Source: Pseudomonadota bacterium
GTDB lineage: Bacteria; Pseudomonadota; Gammaproteobacteria; Burkholderiales; Gallionellaceae
Assembly: GCA_021781695.1 (NCBI GenBank)
Contig: JAJXWG010000072.1
Location: 1-7,848 of the forward strand
Direction of reading: 5' to 3'
Length of the DNA stretch: 7,848 nt
In this document: positions 1 to 5,645 of the stretch, one piece after another
Numbering within the stretch: the stretch's first letter is position 1
How the letters are laid out: each line of letters begins with the position of its first letter
Notes under the pieces: model-generated
Seen by the model: only the letters and a program-made list of their open reading frames with translations
What the model was told of the DNA's origin: nothing
The model's database searches: none
Translations under genes and position numbers: made by a program

Positions 1-436
1 CTGCAAGAAGATGGTCATTCGATGCTGCGCCCGACAGGATATTGCGCACGCTATCGGGCAAATCCGGCCGCGATTCCGCAATGGCTTGCGGCGAGGCATG
101 ATCGGGTTCAGGCATGATGATATCAAGACCGACAGCGGCAGGTTTAAGCGCGGCAATCGCGTCGATCAGCGCAGCAAAATAATTGCGCGGCCAAGGCCAT
201 TGCCCGAGTGCATCCAGTGTGGCATCGTCAATTTCGACAACGACCACAGGCTGGGATTGAAGTTGGCGAGGCAAAAAGCTCTGGTACTCGTCAAATAATG
301 CCAGACGAACTGACTTGAACGGCTGCAGATCCGGAAAATTTAATAACACTGCGAAGGCTGCAAGCAGCGCAAATGTAACGGGGCGCCCTTTCCCAGCGCG
401 CCATATCTGCAAGAGAAATGTGAGGAAAGTTTTCAA
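1..436 (-). CDS. CHASE2-domain membrane sensor protein, N-terminal part (cut by window edge)
   Basis: Reading the minus strand from a TTG at 436 gives 145 open residues running off the left edge. An N-terminal hydrophobic stretch (about residues 19-34, PVTFALLAAFAVLLNF) is followed by a CHASE2-type extracytoplasmic start: LFDEYQSFLPRQ (47-58), then VVVVEIDDATLDALGQWPWPR (64-84) and GLDIIMPEPDHASP (103-116). These match the family pattern of a V-x-IDD/E-S/T-L strand, a QWPWPR motif and a D-x-x-x-x-EPD-x-x-S-P segment. CHASE2 domains sense unknown signals outside the inner membrane and are joined to cyclase, histidine kinase, GGDEF/EAL or Ser/Thr kinase outputs; the output here is not visible. 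Start choice: an in-frame TAA at 446-448 leaves no ATG or GTG upstream, and TTG keeps the membrane segment, but it has no clear Shine-Dalgarno. It is divergent from the FecR gene. The domain call is firm; the exact start is not. Confidence 0.85.
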   Translation of the reverse strand, partial: MKTFLTFLLQIWRAGKGRPVTFALLAAFAVLLNFPDLQPFKSVRLALFDEYQSFLPRQLQSQPVVVVEIDDATLDALGQWPWPRNYFAALIDAIAALKPAAVGLDIIMPEPDHASPQAIAESRPDLPDSVRNILSGAASNDHLLA

Positions 437-505
437 GCCATGACTTTATACATATGTTGGGCTGCGGCCGGCGTCGGATACGCATTGCATTGATAGGATA
501 GTTGC

Positions 506-520
506 GATAATATCATTATC
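506..520. promoter_or_regulatory. GATAAT-ATC-ATTATC dyad in the divergent spacer, candidate operator
   Basis: A perfect 6-bp inverted repeat, GATAAT and ATTATC separated by ATC, lies in the AT-rich 197-nt spacer between the divergent CHASE2 and FecR genes. The half sites equal the GATAAT unit of classical Fur boxes, but the spacing (3 nt rather than 1) and the lack of a third good hexamer mean it is not a standard Fur box. TTGCAT (484-489) and TAATAT (508-513) are 18 nt apart at most and weak, so no promoter is assigned with confidence. The position suggests a shared operator; no regulator is known. Confidence 0.3.
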
Positions 521-620
521 CGAGTTTTTTATTAATGTAACAGAGCATAATTCATCATGTGTCTTTACAGTTCATACAGAAGCTGAAATTTCAAATCCGT
601 TTTTTCGCACATTAAACACC

Positions 621-626
621 GGGGGG
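621..626 (+). promoter_or_regulatory. Ribosome binding site that decides the FecR-protein start
   Basis: A run of six G lies 1 nt before an ATG at 628 and 7 nt before an in-frame ATG at 634. Only the second spacing is workable for a Shine-Dalgarno, so 634 is the preferred start. Confidence 0.5.
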
Positions 627-633
627 TATGTCG

Positions 634-1083
634 ATGTCTGTGAAAAAAATGAAAGCCATAGTGGGTTTGATAGCGATGTTTGCTATCGTGAGCGCACATG
701 CCAGCGATGATGCTGGATTGGTAAAAAATGTAAAAGGTGACGTCTCAATACAACGCGGAGAACAGAAGATCGCCGTCAAGCCAGGAACCAGGCTGCAGGT
801 TTCAGACCGCGTGATTACCGGAGCGAACAGTTCGGTGGGCATCACTTTACATGACGGCACGTTGCTTTCGGCGGGCCCCAATTCGACACTGACTCTCAAC
901 AAATTCGAGTTCGACAACACTACGCATAAAGGCATACTGGATGCCTCCTTGAAGCGCGGCACTTTGGCTGTGGTTTCAGGAAAACTTTCAAAATCATCAC
1001 CCGATGCGGTGAAGTACCGCACGCCCACCTCGATTCTCGGCGTGCGCGGCACCGAGTTCCTGCTTGAGGCGGGTGGCAACTAA
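634..1083 (+). CDS. Secreted FecR-domain protein
   Basis: This 149-aa protein (start at 634; 628 would add two residues) opens with a Sec signal peptide: basic MSVKKMK, a hydrophobic core to about residue 20, and a likely cleavage after A-H-A (21-23). The rest is a single FecR-type beta domain: GDVSIQRGEQKIAVKPGTRL (35-54), DRVITGANSSVGITLHDGT (58-76), a short GPNSTLTLNKFEFD strand (81-94), and a terminal RTPTSILGVRGTEFLLEAG (129-147). The last block, T-P-x-x-x-L-G-V-R-G-T-x-F, is the family hallmark. Despite the name, no TonB-linked FecR/FecI function is implied: there is no anti-sigma N-terminal region or sigma factor nearby. Stand-alone periplasmic proteins like this occur beside CHASE2 and OmpA genes. 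The length is normal for that type, so it is not truncated. It is probably co-transcribed with the OmpA-like gene 23 nt downstream. The molecular role is unknown. Confidence 0.9.
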   Translation: MSVKKMKAIVGLIAMFAIVSAHASDDAGLVKNVKGDVSIQRGEQKIAVKPGTRLQVSDRVITGANSSVGITLHDGTLLSAGPNSTLTLNKFEFDNTTHKGILDASLKRGTLAVVSGKLSKSSPDAVKYRTPTSILGVRGTEFLLEAGGN

Positions 1084-1106
1084 CCTTTTCCCTTATCGGC
1101 ATCGCT

Positions 1107-1712
1107 ATGAAATTTATCGGGAAAAAATTCATTCGATATCTGGTGTTGGCTTCGCTCATTGCCTTCACTGGCTGCGCCAGTCCTGACCGGATTGTTCTGC
1201 TTCCAAATGCAGACGGAAGCCCGAGTGCTGTCATTGTGAAAACTGCGACCGGGGAACGCGTTATTGACCAGCCTTATGAGGCAGTAGACGTAAGCCAAAA
1301 TGGAGCCATCACCCAAAGCAAGGAAACCTCTGAGTCTGTACGCGCGCGATATGGCTCTGCACTTGATGCGCAACCCAAGCGGGCAACGACATATGTACTA
1401 TATTATCTAAACGGAAAAGTCGAAATGACTTCAGAGTCGCGAGCTGTCGTAAACAAGTTGAAGGAGGACCTTAAAACCCGACATGTTCCGGAGATTATCG
1501 TGGTTGGCCATACCGACCTTGTCGGGTCGACCGAATACAATGACGAACTGTCTCTGGAACGCGCCAAAGATGTCCGGAACATCCTGATAGCGACCGGAAT
1601 CCCAGACAATCTGATAACCATATCCGGACGAGGCAAGCGCGATCCTGTTATCAAGACCGCTGATGGGGTATCAGAACCCAGGAACCGGCGAGTCGAGATC
1701 AGCATTCGCTAA
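1107..1712 (+). CDS. OmpA-family peptidoglycan-binding lipoprotein
   Basis: The 201-aa product begins with a basic N-terminus (MKFIGKKFIR), a hydrophobic core and a lipobox ending F-T-G-C, with C23 the likely lipidated residue. The next residue is Ala, not the Asp inner-membrane retention signal, so outer-membrane sorting is expected. Residues 24-95 form a non-conserved linker. Residues about 96-201 are an OmpA C-terminal (OmpA/Pal/MotB) domain: GHTDLVGSTEYNDELSLERAK (134-154) and EPRNRRVEISI (190-200). In characterised family members the equivalents of D137 and R152 bind diaminopimelate of peptidoglycan, and both are present here. It should tether the outer membrane to the cell wall from the periplasm. 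The start has no convincing Shine-Dalgarno, so translation may be coupled to the upstream FecR gene. It is too short to carry an OmpA beta barrel, and there are no Tol genes nearby to support a Pal assignment. Confidence 0.93.
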   Translation: MKFIGKKFIRYLVLASLIAFTGCASPDRIVLLPNADGSPSAVIVKTATGERVIDQPYEAVDVSQNGAITQSKETSESVRARYGSALDAQPKRATTYVLYYLNGKVEMTSESRAVVNKLKEDLKTRHVPEIIVVGHTDLVGSTEYNDELSLERAKDVRNILIATGIPDNLITISGRGKRDPVIKTADGVSEPRNRRVEISIR

Positions 1713-1873
1713 ATTGCACCATTGTGGAACGCCGCGGCATTACGCCTGGCGGTATCACCCCAAAACAGAGGAGAGTTTTTTAACTACTGCCAACCCCAAC
1801 TAAAAGCGGGGGAATTACCGAGTCAACGGCAGGACGAGTACAAGCAGGCGCCCTTCGACTTTGCAAACTTTTC

Positions 1874-1888
1874 GCCACTGTGAGTGGC
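1874..1888 (+). promoter_or_regulatory. Small inverted repeat next to the ribosome binding site of the 335-aa gene
   Basis: GCCACT and AGTGGC form a perfect 6-bp inverted repeat with a GTG loop, ending 2 nt before the strong Shine-Dalgarno TAGGAGG (1891-1897). It could be an mRNA hairpin near the initiation site or an operator. It contains one TGTGA but no matching TCACA at CRP spacing, so it is not a standard CRP site. The rest of the 193-nt spacer (1713-1905) shows no clear promoter or terminator. Confidence 0.3.
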
Positions 1889-1905
1889 AATAGGAGGATT
1901 TCATA

Positions 1906-2913
1906 ATGGCATCAATTTTCCAGGACTTGACCGAACGTGAGTTCAGCAGAGTGCGTCAATTAATCAGCGGTGTTGAGATTGCTCCAGAAGAAGTCATTTT
2001 CAATGAGGGTGACCCTGCCGATTGCCTTTATTACATTGAGAGCGGAGCTGTGTCGCTCTACATTGAAAAATTCAATTCAACCCAGGAAATTCAAGAAGCC
2101 AGAGCAGGAGACTGGTTTGGCGAAGTGGCGGTGGTCAACAAAGGTTACCGCACTGCTTCGGCCAAAGCCAAAGAAACCACTCGACTGGAAAGAATTTCCG
2201 CCGCAGATTTTCATAATTTATTGGCGCAAGAGCCTGAAATTAGCCGCATCATCCATAAGGTGGTCAATCTCCGGAATGAAAAATTGGTGCTTGAAGAAAA
2301 AATGCTCAACACCGCGGGTTCCAACAACCGTGGTATGCACGTCAGCATCAAGGGTGATGCCTCTCTGCGCAATTCAGCAATGGAACGACCGCGTTACGAA
2401 AGCGTGGTGGATAAACATTTAGAAGCGCTGACCGCATGTTTTATGGATTTGCTGGTCAACCGCACTGCTCATCGCATTATGGTTGGCTTCAACAATGGCG
2501 AGATCAGGGTATCTACCGTGCTTGATCCTTTTTCCGAGGAATTTCACCCTGCCTTGCGCTTGCTAGACCCCTCTTATGTCGAGCGCCACTTCCCCGAGAT
2601 CGACTACAACCGCAAAGCGGGCATAATCCAGCGCATGTACCAGGCAATAGGCGAAGATGCGTTTTTTAAAGAACTGCCCGAACACTTGAAGCACGGTTTT
2701 TCAAGTTATTTTCACAACTGGAAGCCGTTGCCCGTTGATGAAATCCCAAAAATCGTTGCTAAGTTGCCTCAGCTTCGCAAAGTTTCAAATTTTTACGCTC
2801 GCAGTGCGACGATCAATATCGTCAAGGATGCCATCCAGATGCAGTTCAATTGCGACGGTTCGCACATTGTCAGTGCGCATACTTATGAGAGTTTTGTTGA
2901 AGATTTTTCGTAA
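1906..2913 (+). CDS. Cyclic-nucleotide-binding domain protein with an unrecognised C-terminal domain
   Basis: This 335-aa protein has no signal peptide or membrane segment and should be cytoplasmic. Residues about 1-115 are a CRP-type cyclic-nucleotide-binding domain: EEVIFNEGDPADCLYYIESGAVSLY (28-52), then the phosphate-binding cassette W-F-G-E-V-A (70-75) through Y-R-T-A-S-A (81-86). The conserved Glu (E73) and Arg (R82) that contact the ribose and phosphate of cAMP or cGMP are present, so binding is plausible. A polar linker (about 125-165) leads to a C-terminal domain of about 170 residues that I do not recognise. It has NRTAHRIMVGFNNGEIRVS (185-203), PALRLLDPSYVERHFPEIDY (215-234) and an end block VKDAIQMQFNCDGSHIVS (306-323). 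There is no helix-turn-helix like CRP/FNR, so it is not an ordinary transcription factor. The start is well supported by TAGGAGG 8 nt upstream. The gene stands alone in orientation between two spacers of over 100 nt and looks less GC-rich than secA and argJ. Confidence 0.85.
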   Translation: MASIFQDLTEREFSRVRQLISGVEIAPEEVIFNEGDPADCLYYIESGAVSLYIEKFNSTQEIQEARAGDWFGEVAVVNKGYRTASAKAKETTRLERISAADFHNLLAQEPEISRIIHKVVNLRNEKLVLEEKMLNTAGSNNRGMHVSIKGDASLRNSAMERPRYESVVDKHLEALTACFMDLLVNRTAHRIMVGFNNGEIRVSTVLDPFSEEFHPALRLLDPSYVERHFPEIDYNRKAGIIQRMYQAIGEDAFFKELPEHLKHGFSSYFHNWKPLPVDEIPKIVAKLPQLRKVSNFYARSATINIVKDAIQMQFNCDGSHIVSAHTYESFVEDFS

Positions 2914-3005
2914 TTCGCGGATTCAAATTAGCACTGCTTCCGGGACGTTTTCATCTCTCAGAAATGCTTTCATGCGGATAATTTTCTGCCATTCCATGAA
3001 CAGCG

Positions 3006-3025
3006 TTTTCACCGGAACCTGAAAA
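3006..3025 (+). promoter_or_regulatory. Inverted repeat overlapping the Slp-gene Shine-Dalgarno
   Basis: TTTTCA (3006-3011) and TGAAAA (3020-3025) are perfect 6-bp complements around an 8-nt loop. The right arm overlaps the Shine-Dalgarno AAGGAG (3024-3029), which sits 7 nt before the ATG at 3037. In mRNA this stem could hide the start of the binding site; in DNA it could be an operator. The stem is AU-rich and so weak. The spacer 2914-3036 has a GATAAT at 2977-2982 resembling a -10 box but no good -35 at standard distance. Confidence 0.3.
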
Positions 3026-3036
3026 GGAGTACGGCA

Positions 3037-3549
3037 ATGAAAAGATCATACTGGCTGCTTCCGGCACTGATGCTTGCCGCATGCGCAACCCAACCGCCTG
3101 TGAGCCTTTCGACAGGCCCGTTTAGCAACATCACCCCGCTTGCTGCCCAGACGCAGAATTTCGCCGGCAACAAGGTACGCTGGGGCGGAACCATCGCAAA
3201 CGTGATGCCCAGAAAAAATGAAACCTGCTTCCAGGTGGTGAGCCACTCGCTCGATTCGTCGGCCCGCCCGGAGGAAGAGGACAAGTCCGACGGTCGCTTC
3301 ATGGCATGCAGCCCGGGGTTCTATGATCCGGCCATCTATGCGACTGGCCGCGAAGTGACCGTGGTGGGCATGCTGCAGCCATCAGTCTCGGGCAAGATCG
3401 GGGAATACGATTACCGCTTCCCGCTCATCGCTGCGGATCAGATCTACCTGTGGCCTAAACGCGAAGCACGTCCGATCTATCCGGACCCCTATTACCCGCT
3501 CTGGTATTCGCCCGGCCCGTGGATGATGGGACCGATGGGACCCTGGTAG
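3037..3549 (+). CDS. Slp-family outer-membrane lipoprotein
   Basis: The 170-aa product starts with MKRSYWLLPALMLAAC, a typical lipoprotein signal with lipobox L-A-A-C and lipidated C16. Ala at +2 favours outer-membrane sorting. The mature part follows the Slp pattern: NKVRWGGTIANVMPRKNETCFQV (45-67), a GRFMACSPGFYDPAIYATGREVTVVG segment (86-111), an IGEYDYRFPLIAADQIYLWP block (121-140), and family-typical R-W-G-G, G-R-F, D-P-x-x-Y, G-R-x-V-T-V-x-G and L-W-P motifs. E. coli Slp is a starvation/stationary-phase outer-membrane lipoprotein; the biochemical role of the family is not known. The last 30 residues or so, after L-W-P, are rich in Pro, Tyr, Trp, Met and Gly and end GPWMMGPMGPW, encoded by a short tandem repeat of ATGGGACC. 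A good Shine-Dalgarno (AAGGAG, 7 nt away) supports the start. Its stop is 3 nt from the convergent DUF815 gene. Confidence 0.88.
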   Translation: MKRSYWLLPALMLAACATQPPVSLSTGPFSNITPLAAQTQNFAGNKVRWGGTIANVMPRKNETCFQVVSHSLDSSARPEEEDKSDGRFMACSPGFYDPAIYATGREVTVVGMLQPSVSGKIGEYDYRFPLIAADQIYLWPKREARPIYPDPYYPLWYSPGPWMMGPMGPW

Positions 3550-3552
3550 CGC

Positions 3553-4410
3553 TTATCTTGTCCTGCCGCACCAGTCGCGTGCGAACTGCCCCGCCACGCG
3601 TCCGCTGCGCGAGCCGCGCGACAATGACCATTGCAGCGCGGCTCTACGCACCTCATCCGTCATTCCCTGCTGCCAGCCGTGATGCAAAAGCCAACGAGCG
3701 GCGATCGCCAGATATTCGTCCTGACTGAATGGATAGAAGGAAATCCACAGCCCGAAACGCTCGGACAGTGAAACCTTTTCTTCCACGCTCTCGGCCGGAT
3801 GAATTTCATCGTCGACCTGTCTGGTTGCCAGATTGTCGGCCATATATTCCGGCATCAGGTGGCGCCTGTTCGAGGTGGCATAGATCAGAAGATTGTCCGA
3901 GAATGCAACCAGGTCGCCATCGAGCGCGGCTTTCAGCGTCTGGTAACCCGCCTCGTCCGCATTGAACGAAAGATCATCGCAATACAGGATGAAGCGCTCC
4001 GGCCTAGCCTGTACCAGACCCACGATCAGCGGCAGATCGTTGATTCCCTGTTTGTCGATCTGTATCACGCGCAGCGACTGACCGGCATACTCATTGAGCA
4101 GCGCTTTCACCAGCGATGATTTTCCGGTGCCACGCGCGCCCGAGAGCAGCACGTTATTGGCAGTCCCACCTTTCACGAACTGCAGCGTGTTTTGCGCGAT
4201 GCGGCTTTTCTGATCGTCAATGCCGATCAGGTCGGATAACGCGATGCGCTGGAAATTTGCAACGGGATCGAGGGTGCGCCTGTCGTGGTTCCAGCGGAAA
4301 GCCGCAGCCGCCTGCCAGTCGGGTACCTGTATCCCCGATTGAGGCAGCATGCTTTCAAGTCTTAAGAGCAGGCCTTCCGCACGGTCTAAAAACTGATCGA
4401 GCTTATCCAC
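3553..4410 (-). CDS. DUF815-family AAA+ ATPase
   Basis: This 285-aa protein is a predicted cytoplasmic P-loop ATPase of the DUF815 (PF05673) type. An N-terminal helical region (1-60) precedes the AAA+ core: Walker A GARGTGKSS (91-99), Walker B RFILYCDDLSF (139-149), a sensor-1 segment IYATSNRRHL (176-185), and a C-terminal SRGSRSGRVAGQFARDW stretch (264-280) that fits a sensor-2 arginine region. Length is typical of the family. No reaction or partner is established. It starts with GTG at 4410, two nt after the argJ stop (TAA at 4413-4415), without a clear Shine-Dalgarno, which suggests translational coupling to argJ. It is the last gene of the minus-strand run; its stop is 3 nt from that of the convergent Slp gene, leaving no room for a normal intergenic terminator. 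No Nudix gene follows in this window, though one often lies near such genes in related genomes (from memory). Confidence 0.9.
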   Translation of the reverse strand: MDKLDQFLDRAEGLLLRLESMLPQSGIQVPDWQAAAAFRWNHDRRTLDPVANFQRIALSDLIGIDDQKSRIAQNTLQFVKGGTANNVLLSGARGTGKSSLVKALLNEYAGQSLRVIQIDKQGINDLPLIVGLVQARPERFILYCDDLSFNADEAGYQTLKAALDGDLVAFSDNLLIYATSNRRHLMPEYMADNLATRQVDDEIHPAESVEEKVSLSERFGLWISFYPFSQDEYLAIAARWLLHHGWQQGMTDEVRRAALQWSLSRGSRSGRVAGQFARDWCGRTR

Positions 4411-4412
4411 GA

Positions 4413-5636
4413 TTAGCTGCGGTAGCTAGCGTTGATCTTCACATAGTCGTAAGAAAAGTCGCAGGTCCACAGCGTCGCATTCGCGCTTCCGCGATTCAAT
4501 GCCACGCGTATCGTGATATCGGATTGCTTCATCACGCGCTGGCCGTCTTCCTCTTTATAGCTTGCTGCCCTGCCGCCGTTTTCGGCGACCAGCACATCGT
4601 CGAGATAGAGTTTCAGCGTTGCCACATCCAGATCGTCCACGCCCGCATAGCCGATCGCGGCGAGTATGCGTCCGAGGTTGGGGTCGGAGGCAAAAAACGC
4701 GGTCTTGACCAGCGGGGAATGCGCGATCGCATAACCGATTTTTCTGCACTCGGCTTCATCACGCCCGCCTTCAATTTCGACAGTGATGAACTTGGTCGCA
4801 CCCTCGCCGTCGCGCACGATGGCCTGAGCAAGAAGAATCGCAACTTTGGTAATTGCATCAAGAAGCGCATGATAGTTTTTGCTGTCAGCAACATTCACTT
4901 CGGGAAGCATGGACTTTCCGGTCGCAATCAGCATCAGCGCGTCATTGGTGGAAGTGTCGCCATCCACCGTGATGCAGTTGAATGAGCGGTTCGCCGCCTC
5001 GCTCACCATCTTCTGCAGCAGCGGCTGGGAAATCGCGGCGTCCGTTGCGATGTAGCCCAGCATGGTCGCCATGTTGGGATGTATCATGCCGGAGCCCTTC
5101 GCGATGCCGGTGACCGTCACGCTAACGCCATCGATTGCAACTTGTTTTGAAACCGCCTTGGCGACGATGTCCGTGGTCATGATCGCTTCTGCCGCATTGA
5201 GCCAGTTATCCTCGACCATGTCCGCCACCGCGGAAGGCAGTCCTGCTGCGATCTTTGCAACGGGCAAAGGCTCCATGATCACGCCGGTCGAAAAAGGCAG
5301 AATCTGGCTTGCGTTGCAGTTGATCAACCCTGCCAGCGCAGCGCAGGTTTCACGCGCATCCTTAAGACCCTGTTCACCGGTTCCCGCATTCGCGTTGCCG
5401 GTGTTCACCACCAGCGCGCGTATGCCCTGATTTTCGGCAAGGTGCTGTTTGGCGACGATCACGGGCGCTGCGCAGAAACGGTTTTTCGTGAACACGCCTG
5501 CGACCGCAGCACCTTCGCACAATCCGATGACCAGCAAATCCCTGCGGTTTTCGCGCTTGATGCCTGCCTTGGCTGTGCCAAGCTTGACACCCGCAACGGG
5601 CAGCGCCGCAACGGGCGGATTCAGATTGACCGGCAT
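4413..5636 (-). CDS. argJ: Arginine biosynthesis protein ArgJ (glutamate N-acetyltransferase)
   Basis: The 407-aa protein is full length. ArgJ transfers the acetyl group from N-acetylornithine to glutamate, recycling acetyl in cytoplasmic arginine synthesis; some ArgJ enzymes also make N-acetylglutamate from acetyl-CoA, which sequence alone cannot decide here. The self-cleavage site is clear: [16 protein letters not shown] (180-195), where cleavage before T191 gives alpha (1-190) and beta (191-407) chains and T191 becomes the nucleophile. The oxyanion-hole T-G pair is at 117-118 within [13 protein letters not shown]. Further family blocks are [12 protein letters not shown] (76-87), [14 protein letters not shown] and the C-terminal [17 protein letters not shown]. 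The Shine-Dalgarno AGGAGA (5642-5647) overlaps the TAG stop of the upstream gene, 9 nt away, so the two are likely coupled. The downstream DUF815 gene begins 2 nt after argJ. No ARG box or attenuator is visible, and the operon promoter lies outside the window. Confidence 0.98.
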   Translation of the reverse strand: MPVNLNPPVAALPVAGVKLGTAKAGIKRENRRDLLVIGLCEGAAVAGVFTKNRFCAAPVIVAKQHLAENQGIRALVVNTGNANAGTGEQGLKDARETCAALAGLINCNASQILPFSTGVIMEPLPVAKIAAGLPSAVADMVEDNWLNAAEAIMTTDIVAKAVSKQVAIDGVSVTVTGIAKGSGMIHPNMATMLGYIATDAAISQPLLQKMVSEAANRSFNCITVDGDTSTNDALMLIATGKSMLPEVNVADSKNYHALLDAITKVAILLAQAIVRDGEGATKFITVEIEGGRDEAECRKIGYAIAHSPLVKTAFFASDPNLGRILAAIGYAGVDDLDVATLKLYLDDVLVAENGGRAASYKEEDGQRVMKQSDITIRVALNRGSANATLWTCDFSYDYVKINASYRS

Positions 5637-5645
5637 TTCATTCTC

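Noticed and set aside
11..298. Open frame of 95 codons on the plus strand
   Set aside because: It lies antisense to the CHASE2 coding frame, which has clear family motifs. The plus-strand product has no recognisable features and no ribosome site.
291..485. Minus-strand frame of 64 codons with an ATG start
   Set aside because: It overlaps the CHASE2 N-terminus in another frame and its product is not protein-like.
1724..1783. 19-codon GTG-started frame between the OmpA-like and 335-aa genes
   Set aside because: It has no ribosome site, is too short to judge, and matches nothing I recognise.
1728..1783. Possible terminator after the OmpA-like gene (GC-rich arms around 1730-1752 and a T run at 1776-1781)
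   Set aside because: The arms pair only with a bulge and the T run is over 20 nt from the stem, so it does not form a normal Rho-independent terminator.
1878..1890. CRP site near the 335-aa gene
   Set aside because: One TGTGA is present, but no TCACA follows at 6 nt.
4116..4985. Plus-strand open frame of 289 codons
   Set aside because: It is antisense to argJ and the DUF815 gene, both strongly supported. The product is rich in Arg, Cys and His as expected for a shadow frame.
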